From assembly GCF_000801105.2 (NCBI RefSeq), contig NC_079514.1, forward strand, positions 5,890,001-5,954,000: a DNA stretch of 64,000 nt, written 5' to 3'. Of the stretch, positions 43,523-54,582 are shown in pieces; positions within the stretch are counted from its first letter, which is position 1, and every line of letters begins with the position of its first letter. The stretch is from Raphanus sativus. Lineage: Eukaryota; Streptophyta; Magnoliopsida; Brassicales; Brassicaceae. The notes below the pieces were generated by a model. The model saw only the letters and a list, made by a program, of their open reading frames with translations. It searched no databases and was not told the origin of the DNA. The position numbers and the translations under genes were made by a program.

Positions 43523-44603
43523 ATGGCTTCACCACCGTTAGCCTTAGCTCGTTGCTGGTCCGAGCTTCCTGTAGATATCATGCGATTGATCTTCGAGCGC
43601 CTTGGATTTACCGATTTCGAAATCGGTTTGTTCAACTTGGCAAACTAGTTCGAGACAATCTAAGCCAAACAATAAGATCCCTTGGATGGTTCTACTCCCC
43701 GAGGAAAAGAATTATTGTCTCTTGTTCAATCCTGAAGATAGAGAAGGAAAGCTCTACAAAACTCAACATCTTGGCGACGACTTTGCAAATAGTTATTGTC
43801 GGGCGACTTATAGAAGCTGGCTTTTGATGGATCCTAGTTATGCAAACAGGGAAGCCTCTGTTTATATTTTAAATCTCTTAACCCGCGAGAGGATCAATCT
43901 ACCTCCTACTTCGGATAAACTTTGGTCTGCCATATTGTGGATAGACGATAAAACCAAAGAGTACCTTGTTACTGGAGAAGATCTTGTTTATTTCAAGAAA
44001 GGTGATAACTCGTGGAAACAATTCTCAGAAGGCATCCAAGCCCAAGATGACATGGTATTCAAAGATCACAAACTCTATTGTCTCACCAATGATGAACTCC
44101 GTATTTTCGACTTTTATGGTGAATATCCGCTACAAGTTTCCAGAGTTAGCGTAGGAGGGGGATGCTTAAAGCCAGAAAGAACAGGCCTAATGATGAGATT
44201 GCCTCGAATTCCATGGCATGTCCAAGAGGTTCGCAATAGGAATAATGTGGTAGTCACTGTACGAGGAGATGTCTTGATTGTTAAGAGCGAAAGTCCTTTT
44301 ATGTCTGAAACATGGAACTTTAAAATCTTCAAGATGGATTCATCAAATGGGTTGGAGGAAATTTTTTCTTTGGGAGATGAGGCGATTATTTTAGATTTGG
44401 GTATTACAGTGCTTGCTAAGGACCAGGATGGCATCATTAGTAACTCCATTTACTTCACCGGCGATGAGATAAATTGGTACGACACTGAAATCTTTGTATT
44501 CAATCTCGATACAAAGAAGGTTGAACAACTACCACAACTCGTTTCTTCATCTGTTTCATTCTCTAGAGCTCGTTGGTTCTTACCTAGTTTCAGGAATGAT
44601 TGA
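43523..44603 (+). pseudogene. F-box/DUF295 gene copy 4, frameshifted in the F-box
   Basis: From ATG 43523 the frame encodes a good F-box start (CWSELPVDIMRLIFERLGFT then DFEI) and stops at about 43648. The rest of the protein, from KSVCSTWQTSSRQ to a stop at 44603, is open for 333 residues in another frame. The break sits at about 43621-43628, where the codons joining DFEI to KSVCSTW are shortened. A deletion of 8 bp between short ATCG repeats would explain it. The remainder covers a full DUF295 region (ILWIDDKTKEYLV, GITVLAKDQDGI-SNSIYF) without defects. It is divergent from copies 1-3 and may correspond to At4g22060-like genes. It may be recent, or the assembly may be wrong here. Confidence 0.8.
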
Positions 44604-45150
44604 TCCCTATCTATGGGGAGTTCCTCTTCGTTATTGTTTTTCTGAATTTAAGCTTTAACAATAATTGGTACCATTTTCTTGGTCTTCAAGCTACAGTTCT
44701 GAAACCTTCTCTTTTACAACTTCTATTTCAATCGTTGCAGAAATTAACGTTGTGGTATTCAGTCCCTTCTCCTGATCAAAATCAATCACTAAAAACTAAT
44801 CTGATGCTTCACGAGGTCTCGTTTCCTGAATTGAGTTGCTTTCCATAACCGTCCACTTCGAGCGAATGTGTAGCTTCACTTACAAATAGATAACATTTTT
44901 TTCAATAACTAAATTACATGTCCTTAGCTTATAATCGTCTTTGTAATATTCTCATCATTGTAATAGCATAATTAATCGATAATAATCGATCCAGACGTTC
45001 AAAAAAAAAAAGCTTATGCTAGCTACTTATATTCGAAATAAACAGTTGTACACGGATAATATGGGATAAAACTGGATTGTGGCATGACTTAAATGTGCAT
45101 AAGAGCTTTCCCGTGTAGGTTACTAAATCAATTCCTTTCTCGATATGCTA
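44604..45150. other. Intergenic DNA
   Basis: No supported gene. An ORF at 44600-44848 overlaps the F-box stop and has no domain. Confidence 0.5.
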
Positions 45151-45152
45151 TC

Positions 45153-45477
45153 GGCCATGTTCGTTTGCTGGTCGCTAGCGTCAGCGACAAGAGTCAGCGA
45201 CCAGCGACTGCGATTTAATGTCGTTGATAGTGTTCGTTTGGAGGTCGCGCGATCAATCGCAGCGACTGTTTTTTTTAAAAAAAAAATTTCTGATCGCACA
45301 ATTTTGATCCCAACGTTAGAATTTCTAGCGTCCAAAATTTTTAATCGCTGGTCGCTAGCGTTTGGTCGTTAGCGTTTGGTCGCTGCGATCGGTCACTCAA
45401 CCCGCGACCAATAAACGAACAACGTTTGGTCGCTGATGTTGGTGGCTGACGCTAGCGACCAACAAACGAACATGGTC
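45153..45477. mobile_element. MITE with long imperfect inverted ends and GGTCGCTAGCG motifs
   Basis: The left end CCATGTTCGTTTGCTGGTCG then CTAGCGTCAG is matched in inverted orientation at the right end (to CATGG at 45475) with about one mismatch in 30. ATC lies on both sides, suggesting a 3-bp target duplication. The interior repeats GGTCGCTAGCG / GTTTGGTCGCT several times. Length and end style resemble the MITE at 22356-22648, so the two may be one superfamily. No coding capacity. Confidence 0.7.
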
Positions 45478-45680
45478 ATCTTATATTCAGAGTTTTTACA
45501 ATTGTTTTGTTGTTTCTCAAGAAGTATAAAGCAAAAAGAAAATGTGAGTAGTTGAATTTTGTCACATGCACTGGAATGCTTAGGTAGGTGAAGCACGTAG
45601 TAGAATACGATTAAGTTGGTAAACAATTCCCACGATCGTTTATGGATAAAAAATGAGTCCTATTAACGTATTCATATATA
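45478..45680. other. Short intergenic spacer
   Basis: Nothing recognisable lies between the MITE and the Helitron end. Confidence 0.4.
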
Positions 45681-46034
45681 CTAGATCGTTTTCCGCGCTA
45701 CGCGCGGATAAGTGCCTCTAAATTTTACAATTGTATGTTGCATAAATATCAGATATTGTAAAATTATTTTGATTTTTAAACTCATTTTGAGTTATAATGA
45801 TAGCAATTTGTTTAGATTTTATTATTTTCGTGATAAGCATCTTCACATGGAATTATATTTTCTTTTTCATCTTCAAAAATTAAATGAAGATGAAAAATAA
45901 AATATAATTCCATGTATTTATTTTGTGTTTATCTACATTTTCCTTTCTTATTTGTTACTTTTTATAATTTGTGATATATATACACATATAATAATTGGAT
46001 TTATCATTAAACTAAAATATTTTTATCAAAAAAA

Positions 46035-46320
46035 AAATAATAATAAGGGCAATTCTCTGAAATAACACTTTTTAAGTTTTTGTCACAAAATAGCACTAAA
46101 AAAATAAAATAACCAAAATAGCACTCTTTTGTTTTGAAAATTTTAATTTTTTTATTTTATTTTTAAAAATTTGAACATCCCACCCCTTAACTCTAAATCC
46201 TAAGTTTTAAATTAATTAACCCAAGGATTATAAATGCATATTTATCTTTCAATAAAAACTTGTTTTGGTCATTTTTTTCTTTGTGATGCTATTTTTGTGG
46301 TATCCTGGTATTTTTCTTAT
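46035..46320. repeat. Foldback repeat nested in Helitron B
   Basis: The left part reads GGCAATTCTCTGAAATAACA with later CAAAATAGCACT and AACCAAAATAGC. The right part read in reverse gives ATACCACAAAAATAGCATCA with AATGACCAAAAC. These are imperfect long inverted repeats typical of a common Brassica MULE/foldback-type repeat. No ORF; boundaries approximate. Confidence 0.5.
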
Positions 46321-47851
46321 AAAATAATTTATATAAGCAATAACAACAAAGTTATTTGTATTTATTTGTTAAAGTGATTTTTTGTGGTATTTTCTTTTTA
46401 TTATTTAGTTGCAAGAATAATTTTATTTGTTATTTAAGTAGAAAAGTTAACCTTTATTTATTTTATTTTTCAAAATATTTTATTAGTATGGAAATTATTT
46501 TTTATAAATATTTTCAAAACATCTACCTCCAAAGGAGAATATTTTGAAAATATTAACTTTTTATTTACAATAAGTACCTCATATTTATAAAATATTTAAA
46601 TTAATTTTATTTACTTTTATTTTTTTCAAGAGTTTCATAGAATTATGACTTCGTTTAAATTAAAATTTATTTAAAAGACTGTTATATAAAGAAAAACATG
46701 ATTCTATTTTATATTAAAAAATATTTCCCAAAGTGATTTTTAGCTATATTATTAAAACTTGAAAGTTAAAAGACCATTTGAAAATATTAGTTATGATTTT
46801 ATAATAAATAAATAGTATTTTATATGAAAATAGAAATTTATGTTTTAAATTAAAGAATATATAGTTTGATTATAATTATACGTGGATCAATAGTTTTATT
46901 TATTTTGATTAATATAGTATGTAAAATTGGATTCGGTTTAAAATTATTGTATTTTTTATTTATTTTGAGATTTGTAAGTTTTGGATAATTCCAAGAATTT
47001 GGTTTAATAACATCACTTTATAACAATTATATATTTGTTTATTTTAATTAGATAACTATTTATAAATTAATATAAAAGACTGGTTAAAAATAACAACATA
47101 TTTTAAAATAACAAATTATTAATGGTTTAATCCAAAATAATGTTTTTGTATAAATAGAAGATAAAAATTTGGAAACTGAAAGATTCATAACATAGTATAA
47201 TTTTTTTATACAGATAATATATTTATTAATAAATATCTATAAGAAAATTAAGTCCGCATGTGCAGGTAAAGCACCAAGTTTACAAATAATCTTAGTTTTG
47301 ACTTTAGAATCGTTGAATTCTAATACCAAAATTGGACAAAATGCATAATAGAAATAAAATTAAATAAAAAATTGATCCAAACGTAAAAAAATAATACCAT
47401 TGTCCAAACCAATCCAAAAAGAAAGAACAAACTTTCTAAACAAACCATTACCAAACTTGATATTTAAATCATATAAACCAACAAAACCATCACCGAACTT
47501 GATATTTAAATCATATAAACCAATGAGGACTCTCTAAATTAAGAATCCCCGCTTTTTCTAAAAGAGCATAGTCTTTTTTTAAATGCTGGTTTGCAATTTG
47601 AATGATTTTTTGTCATAATAACTCTAGTTGAATTGCAGTGGTAGCTGGCTCGCCATGCCTCCTTCCGTTTATTTCCCTTCATATAATAATATTATATTCC
47701 GTTTATTATCGAAAAACACAGAAACACAGTGCTGCAAGAAAACTTATTTCATTTTGCGGAATTAAAAAAGAAGAGCTAGTAGAGTAGTTGTGACAAAAAA
47801 AAAAAGAGTAGTTGTGACACTACACTTATGCGTAATGATGTCTGTTGGTTG
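46321..47851. other. AT-rich interior of Helitron B
   Basis: Very AT-rich with no recognisable gene. A 36-bp segment (CTTGATATTTAAATCATATA then AACCAA) occurs twice near 47457-47525. Confidence 0.5.
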
Positions 47852-48177
47852 AGTTTTTGACATTAAGTGGCTTCTTTGCAGAGGGGCTACCTCCCTCAAC
47901 TGTGATTGCATCGGATGCCTTCATCCATGGCCACACCAGGGAGACCGGTACTGGTTACAGGAGGTTCAATGTCAGCACCGAGTCCAGTGCTGTTGACAGG
48001 CATACTAACATGGAAGTTTTTGACATTAAGTGGCTTCTTTTCAGAGGGGCTACCTCCCTCAACTGTGATTGCATCGGATGCCTTCATCCATGGCCACACC
48101 AGGGAGACCGGTACTGGTTACAGGAGGTTCAATGTCAGCACCGAGTCCAGTGCTGTTGACAGGCATACTAACATGGA
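47852..48177 (-). repeat. Two tandem copies of a 163-bp exon-like unit
   Basis: The units 47852-48014 and 48015-48177 are nearly identical; one visible difference is TTTGCAGAG against TTTTCAGAG. On the minus strand they read as coding-like sequence (VSMPVNSTGLGADIEPPVTS then TGLPG). A single-unit frame continues into SPSEKKPLNVKNFH, but the second copy is shifted by one frame, since 163 is not a multiple of three. I do not recognise the parent gene. Confidence 0.8.
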
Positions 48178-48419
48178 CACTATCAGAACACGGTCCCAGC
48201 CCTTGACATAATAGGCAGACATGTATAGAAGATGTAAAGAGGTAAGTCAACAAATTTTTCCAATAAATAATGTTTGTTTTTTTCACATTTGGAATCCTTG
48301 TTTCCACGCTCTGTGCATTAATGAAAACTATGACGCTAAAGAACACTTAGCGAGCCAAGAAAAAAAAAGAGTTAAGTTCTGGGTTCTACCTTGTTTTGGG
48401 ACCTAACATTCTTGCGCAT

Positions 48420-49440
48420 CTAATAGGTCTTGCATCTGGACAGCACTTTTAAGCTTGGTCTGCAAAAAGGCAAGAAAAAAAAACTGAGAATATATAAATT
48501 AATCAAGACACAAAAGTGGATGACAGAAAAGCTCGAGACTCTCACCTCATCTCTCAGCTTTCCACCATTGTACTTCAAAATCATGATACAAAAACCTTTA
48601 GCTCAGAGAAATGAATCACTTCTTGGAGAGTGCTGAGAGATATCTAGGGTTCTATGATTGAAGTACCATATGAATGCATGTGAAGACTCTCAGACTGTCT
48701 AATTATATACTCCGTCAGCGTCCTTGAAAAGGAAGATAAGAAGCAATAAAGATGAAGTAGTGGGTTACCAAAAAGCTTTCAGTTAAACTTAAATCATATA
48801 TATTACAATTCTTTAAGTTATTCCCCTGCCTGCATCCAATCAAGAAGAACGATTCAAATTCACACACACATAAACGATATTCTTATTGAATCATGAGAAA
48901 GGTATATATATAAATATATATGTGTGTGTAAACTAACTAACCAAATGAAGCTTGAGGACTGATATTGATCTCATGGTAGACAGAACTATACTTGATTCTG
49001 ACTATGGTCCTCGGTGGCGGCGCTCCGACAGGAACGGAACACTGGTTACGCTTCTAAACTAACATTCCTTTTGATCTTATTTCCATGTCTGACTTCTTGC
49101 TTAAATAGAAAGGAGATTATGTAAAAAAAAGGAGATTATGTGGATGGAAAACAATGATATGACCTTGCAGTTTTTTTTAAACAATCAAGCTAACATCATA
49201 AGGAATCGAATGAAATTATTTTGAGCAGAACAAATAATGAAAATTAATAGAGTAGACACAAACCTTGATTGTTAAACTGTGATACCCGTTTCACCTTTTC
49301 TAGATCAGCTTGAGGATTCTCTGCTGCTGGTGGTAGCTTTACAGATTGGCTTGTTGAGAATTCTTTGTTGACAGGATCAATCTTCTTCCTGACAAAAGCA
49401 ACTTCTTTTCACTCGTGATCAGCCAAAGCTTCTGTATGCA
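48420..49440 (-). pseudogene. Captured exon pieces in Helitron B
   Basis: Minus-strand exon-like blocks with plausible splice borders: about 49290-49440 (KEVAFVRKKIDPVNKEF ... SVKLPPAAENPQADLEKVKR), 48960-49060 (VPVGAPPPRTIVRIKYSSVY then HEINIS), 48540-48640 (KYNGGKLRDE before GTGAG) and 48430-48475 (TKLKSAVQMQ). The string KEVA-VRKKID-VNKE resembles the plant DUF662/RAB6-interacting-golgin-like family, but the following residues do not, so the assignment is tentative. No complete gene is present. The orientation is the same as the Helitron. Confidence 0.5.
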
Positions 49441-49783
49441 ATTAGACCATTGAGATTCTTAGTCCTCAAATATTAAAATACTGAAAAGAATCAAGTGGTT
49501 CCTCTCTTTAAAAAAAAAGAGATTTGATCCATAAAATTCATCTAAGCCCTAGGAACCAGACTAAATCCAGCTTTTCATGATATTGATTACTTCAATCCTA
49601 AACTCAACACATCCTTTACGGACATATCACACAAAACCCAAAAGAAAAATATATTTTTTTTCTGTTCAACGTAATTGCCAAGTTGTGAAATCAAAATTCA
49701 AGTATACATAAAAAAAACTAAATAAAATTTTAAAATGAGGATGGTAGCTTTTCATATATACCTCACGGATCAAGACGATGCCT

Positions 49784-50140
49784 TTAGTCTCTTCCTCGAC
49801 ACGACCAAGCTGAGCTTAAATTGAAATCACCAACAACATGGTTGGAGAAAATGACTACCAGGGAAGGTTGCAATAGATTAACAAAATGTGAAGCCGAATG
49901 GATATATTTACTGATATCAGAAAAGCCGGATGTAGTTTGTTGAAAGAAAAGAATATGGGTATATAAAAGAGGAGGAAAAGAGGGAGGCGAAACGAAATCA
50001 TTAAGAATAAAATGATTGATGGAAGTAAAGAACGGTATTGATTGATGAGAGTCGGCTGAGTTTCTATGCTGTTCGATCGGAGAAGAAGAACTGTTACTAA
50101 AACGTAAAACTCGTTCACTCCGTCGCATTTTTTTTCTCAA
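49784..50140 (-). other. Open frame near the 5' end of Helitron B
   Basis: A minus-strand frame of 118 residues starts MRKKMRRSERVLRFSNSSSS and becomes low-complexity with no domain. Its first 30 residues could be the start of a captured gene. Without a recognisable family I treat it as a possible 5' piece of the same captured gene that supplied the exon pieces to the left. Confidence 0.3.
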
Positions 50141-50364
50141 TCATCTTTCAATATACTTGAAGCCTTAAGCCCAAATAAAATGTTTTTAAGCCCATACGTA
50201 AACAGAAGGCCCAGACGAAAAATAATTGGTGTTAAAATCCAGTATGACGTGGACAATAAAATACTCCTCATTGGTTGATTTAAATTGAGGACGTGGACAT
50301 GCTATCTATGGAGTATATTCTCTTTTTAGTATTGTACTAGAGCTTTTCCCGGGCTACGCCCGGG

Positions 50365-52433
50365 TTATTTTTCGAAAACAAAATATTTTAAAATGTTATG
50401 TTATTATATTTAATATATAGTATATGTTGGAACTATGATAAATATAAATTACTAAAATAAAGTATACTTTATTAGAACGCAAAATGTATAGTAATGATAA
50501 AATAAATTATTTAAAATATATCACAGTAAAAAAATAGGTTAAAATTTCAATTATTTAAAATGTTGATTTTATAACTCCTTTGTTCATTCTATCTTTTGAT
50601 TCATATTTTATATTTAGTGGCTAAGAGTTTATGTTCTTACCAAAAAAATAATATTTTTAGAAGTATACATGAAAAATAAAATGGGGGTTACCGAAGATTT
50701 TCTTCCAATTTCTAAAATGTTGGATATAATAAGTATTTCTTTTTGTAAATACCTTGATTAAAGGTAACATTTAATTTCTTATTGAATTTTTTTTCTGAAA
50801 TTTCATGAATGTTGAAAAATATACAATAGTTTTCTAAAGTGATTGGTAAGTACTCTGTATGCTTCTCATTCTTTTTTCCACAACTAATTTAATTTACCAA
50901 TCGTGCTCTAAAAAAATAATTTAAAGATACAGCGCAAAAGTTAAATTAAAAATTATATTGGCTTTAAAAATCAATTCCAAAATTTTATGTTTACTTCTTT
51001 GATAGCTATTGATATTGATCTACATCAACTGATTCTATACAGTAGAAAAATTTACAATTTATATTCTAAAGCAAAGTAATTAAATCCACAGCTTCTACCA
51101 ATCAGACACTTCATGAAGTTCTTATGTTATAAAGACTAAATATCTCTGCTAAATATTATATTATATACGTAGTTCCCCGCTAAATATCTTCTTAAATGTT
51201 ATTAGTTTCCATGAAGTTCCTATTTCCAAGAGTGAAGATAGAAGACATTAGCGTTGATTGTATATTTGTGTACGCTGATACGCGAATCCTCCTGTTGACC
51301 CCAATTAAGCAAAAATACATGTTAATCAACATCTTGAATGATACAATCGAAATAGATTATTAAATATAAATCAAATAATATTTTGTTAAAAATAATAATT
51401 AAGATTTGGTTGTGATTTTTCATCCAGTTAGTTATTTAAGAATTGTTTTGTATTAAAATAATGCAAATGTTTGTAAGATACTTAAAACGATCAAAATAGG
51501 ATTCATGTGCGTATTACATATTTAAATGTTATTAAATTAGAGGAATTCTAATTTTACCATATTGTACTCTGTTTTTTATTGTATAATAGAGTAAAAAATA
51601 AATTTACTCTATAAATAGAATAACTCATTTATTTTTCATTCATCATTTTATATTTTATTCTAAAATATATTACTATTGGAGTAGATTTAATTTTATTATA
51701 GAACAACTCTGTTTTGATGAAAAATATAGTGAACCATTGATAATGGTCTTTGTAAACATCTCATAAAATATCTCAACGATAATAAAAAATCTAAGTATTC
51801 GAATAATAAAAAGATCAAACGAAATGAAAATGAGAAGAAAAATAAAGTGAGAATAAAAGAGTTCTACTACTTTGATGAAAAACTCATTTGGTAGCTGTCA
51901 ATTCTTAAAATATTAAAATCATATATAACTTTTGTTTGGACAAAAAAATTTTGGACAAATTAAAATAACATAATAATATATAACTGAATTCGTATTTGGC
52001 TTGTAAAAGCTATTTTAGTGAGCTCTTGAGCATATTCTATTTTAATTAAATGTTTGATGTTCCAGAGAACAAATATGATTGGGTAGCACAGCAACGTTGT
52101 TTGTCAATCTTATGTTATTCAGAAACGACGAAGATACAATATCATGAAATTATTTATTAATTTTTAATTCCATAAACAGTTATATACAGTATGTTCATCA
52201 AATATGTTTTTTAAGTTCTCGGTCAAGAAATGGAAACAAATATAACTGTTGAAACTAATTTATACCATTATCCTTGTAAGACCACCAGCAACATTCTTCA
52301 ACTTGAAACTGCATATTCAGACGTCCTTTCAGATCCTATGGAGAGCGCATACGTAATTGGTTGATCTTCCAACACATAAGCTCAGCAAACACTTATATGC
52401 AATGACCTTCACCTCTCTTGTTTTCAAAATCCT
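50365..52433. other. AT-rich 3' half of Helitron A
   Basis: No gene. AT-rich with an ATAGAGTAAA-type palindromic region at about 51560-51735 that resembles a small MITE. Clear termini were not found. Confidence 0.45.
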
Positions 52434-52622
52434 TCAACCTTGGTGCCTTAGATCATTGAGAAAGGGACTTCTCTTGTAATCTTGCCTATCAAATGAATTC
52501 AGAAGTCGCTTAGGCTTCTCCGCAAACTTTGCAACTGTACAGGAGCCTTTGATTTTTCCAAAGAAGCTACGTGAATTAAGAAGATGAACTATGGTGGACT
52601 CGTTCACTTCTCCATCTGTCAC
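52434..52622 (-). pseudogene. Unidentified captured fragment in Helitron A
   Basis: A minus-strand frame of 62 residues contains STIVHLLNSRSFFGKIKGSC and KFAEKPKRLLNSFDRQDYKR. The composition looks coding, and it lies in line with the HY5 fragment. I do not recognise the family. It ends in a stop and has no start context. Confidence 0.4.
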
Positions 52623-53089
52623 ATTCCCATGATCCTGCTGTAAATTTTCTCACATATAACAAAATAACCACAATAAGGGGTAGGAACCTCTGAGTTCCTG
52701 GAGAAAGAGGGGATAAAGGAGAGACTGCAACTCAGTCATGTGATACACTGGCTTATGTTACTGCTTTCTATTCGGGTCCAGATATTGCTTATCATCAATA
52801 ACAGAAGAGTGTAAGAACTTATCAATCATAACATTGCATTCTCATCTTCACCACCACTTGAACAGCAAAACCAAATACATAACACGAACGAACCATCCAC
52901 ACAGATCACAGTCAATGAGCGTATTCCAAGAACCATTGGAAATCTAAAAATATTTGTGAACTAATCTCAAGCTTATCTTAGGCTACTTAGTATTTAATTC
53001 GATGAATGGGTCCCTACGGCTTGAAAATTGATGGTTAATTCCAGCAATGTGATATGTTTGAAGTCTAACGGGATAGATAAAAAGCTTAC

Positions 53090-53522
53090 TTGTTTAAGCA
53101 TCAGGTTCTCGTTCTGCAAAGTAGAAAGTCTCCCTTCAAGTTCAGAGTTTCTGTTCTCCAAGTCTTTCACTCTGTTTTCCAGTTCACCCAAGTAAGCTTT
53201 CTTCCTCTCTGCTGTGCTGAGACTCTGTTCCTCAAAACGTTTTTTATTCACAAAAAACTACCAAACAATCCCCATCACGCAACCAACCTTTATTTACCAC
53301 CCTCTAAACAATAATGGTAAAAAGTGTAAAAAACTGGGTACCTCTTTATCTGCTTGGTCTCTTCTCAGCCAGAGTCCCCACTCGCTTCGTTTGACCCTCT
53401 CCTCCGACCGTTATTTGTGTCTGGTCCTGACCGGTCCCGATCCAGATTCTCGTCCCGAAATTTCTTTCCCGGTAGCTTCTCCACCAAACTCCGGAACTCT
53501 CCGTATCTCCTCATCGCTTTCA
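53090..53522 (-). pseudogene. Captured HY5 gene fragment (bZIP, COP1-binding motif)
   Basis: Two minus-strand exon pieces match the light-signalling bZIP factor HY5. The first (53342-53522) encodes [20 protein letters not shown], which contains the [10 protein letters not shown] motif that binds COP1 WD40, then SGRESGSG, and reaches PADKE at a GT donor. The second (53090-53240) encodes the basic-region end LRNRVSAQ, then [20 protein letters not shown] and the leucine zipper [19 protein letters not shown] before a GTAAGC donor. A stop follows SGPVRTRHK, codons are missing in the QQAR segment, and the second acceptor is lost. The first and last exons are absent. Introns are partly kept, so it was copied as DNA. 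It is not a working HY5. Confidence 0.88.
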
Positions 53523-53689
53523 TGAAATGCCATGACCATAACACTCGGTTTTGAGTGCTGCCTATTATAAAAGCTCGTTTTGTGAAAGGTTTGAGTTCAA
53601 GGGGAAACGCAGTATCTTATTTGTTGTAAAGATGTGGGAATTCACTTTTTAATAGTTTCAGAGCTTACTTTTTCCTAAGAGGTTCCCCT

Positions 53690-53960
53690 CTAGCCCAATA
53701 GATTCTCGCATCACTCGGTGCTCCAAACACTCTAAGCAGCCTAAAAACAGACGAAAGTAGAATTAGAAACCAATGTATATCTAAACACAAAAACCTTGTA
53801 AAGAAAACAATAGCTCACTCATTCACTTTGTCACTTCATTGGCATTTAACGCACAAACATCTGCGAGCTTCCTTTCATTAGCTGTCATGCTAGATCGGGC
53901 TGATAAGAGCTCAGGCCGCTTAATCCCTTCTATTCTTGTAATATCATCATATTTTAAGCT
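53690..53960 (-). pseudogene. Captured plant O-fucosyltransferase fragment
   Basis: Two minus-strand pieces read EGIKRPELLSARSSMTANER then KLADVCALNA (about 53860-53945), and LLRVFGAPSDARIYWARGEP followed by a stop (about 53690-53745). The EGIKRPELL...MT-NER-LA-CPLNA and ARIYWAGGEP patterns are diagnostic of plant GT106/O-fucosyltransferase-type proteins (old DUF246), near their middle. An intron separates the pieces. The fragment lies upstream of HY5 sequence within the same Helitron. Confidence 0.75.
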
Positions 53961-54219
53961 CAAACCAGAAAGGCAGACTTTTAAAACGGATTGAAGTTTA
54001 CGGATCTTTCTCGGGGCAGACTAAAGATCTTCTGACCAAAATTGATAAAACCAATTATAATTTACTTAATATCCATTGCATGAGGCTAAAAATCGATAAA
54101 ATCAAGCGTCGGAGAATAAAAAGTCGAATTTTCAATTGATAATTATTTTACCTTCTTTGATCTCCAAATGAGGAGCAGAGCTTGAGGATCTCTCGCTGCT
54201 GGACGGTAGAGAGCTTGCA

Positions 54220-54582
54220 TCAAAGTAGTCTATAGAGAGCTATTATCTGTCTACGGTAGTTCCAGAGATTGATATCAACTCCTGATTCTACCAACACAAA
54301 AACCATTAATAGATATAAACAACAAAGTGACATTGGAGTATTATATATAGGTTGGAGAGGGGAAGTCGAACAGTAATTTGTGGAGTTGTTGTCTTCGATT
54401 TGATGAATGTAAAATTTAGTGGGAGGAGGAGAATTTGAATGGTGATTTACAATTGTAAGGGAAGCTGAAAGGGGATGAAGATGAAGGAGGAAGCGGAAAA
54501 GGCCAGAAGTTGTAAACCTTACTGCGACGATCCGTTGAAGAAGATGAAACGATGAAGATGGGAGATCATCGAAAGGATTCAA
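54220..54582 (-). other. Open frame near 5' end of Helitron A
   Basis: A 120-residue minus-strand frame ends [19 protein letters not shown]. No domain is recognisable in the first 90 residues. It may contain the 5' exon of the captured O-fucosyltransferase piece, but this is uncertain. Confidence 0.3.

Larger units (their letters stand above)
45681..50336 (-). mobile_element. Helitron B, gene-fragment carrier
   Basis: The 3' end, read on minus, is the hairpin TCCGCGC-TAC-GCGCGGA (45692-45708) followed by CTAG (45681-45684). The 5' part ends at about 50336 with ...TACAATACTAAAAAGAGAA on the minus strand, and the next 90 bp include GCATGTCCAC and CCAATGAGGA. This 5' end is shared with Helitron A at 54766. 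The terminal few bases of B were apparently separated by the insertion of A. The interior contains exon-like fragments on the minus strand, a 163-bp tandem duplication and a foldback repeat. No Rep-helicase is seen, so it is non-autonomous. Confidence 0.7.

Noticed and set aside
51540..51745. MITE inside Helitron A
   Set aside because: Palindromic ATAGAGTAAA-type sequence resembles a MITE but I could not find convincing terminal inverted repeats with a target duplication.
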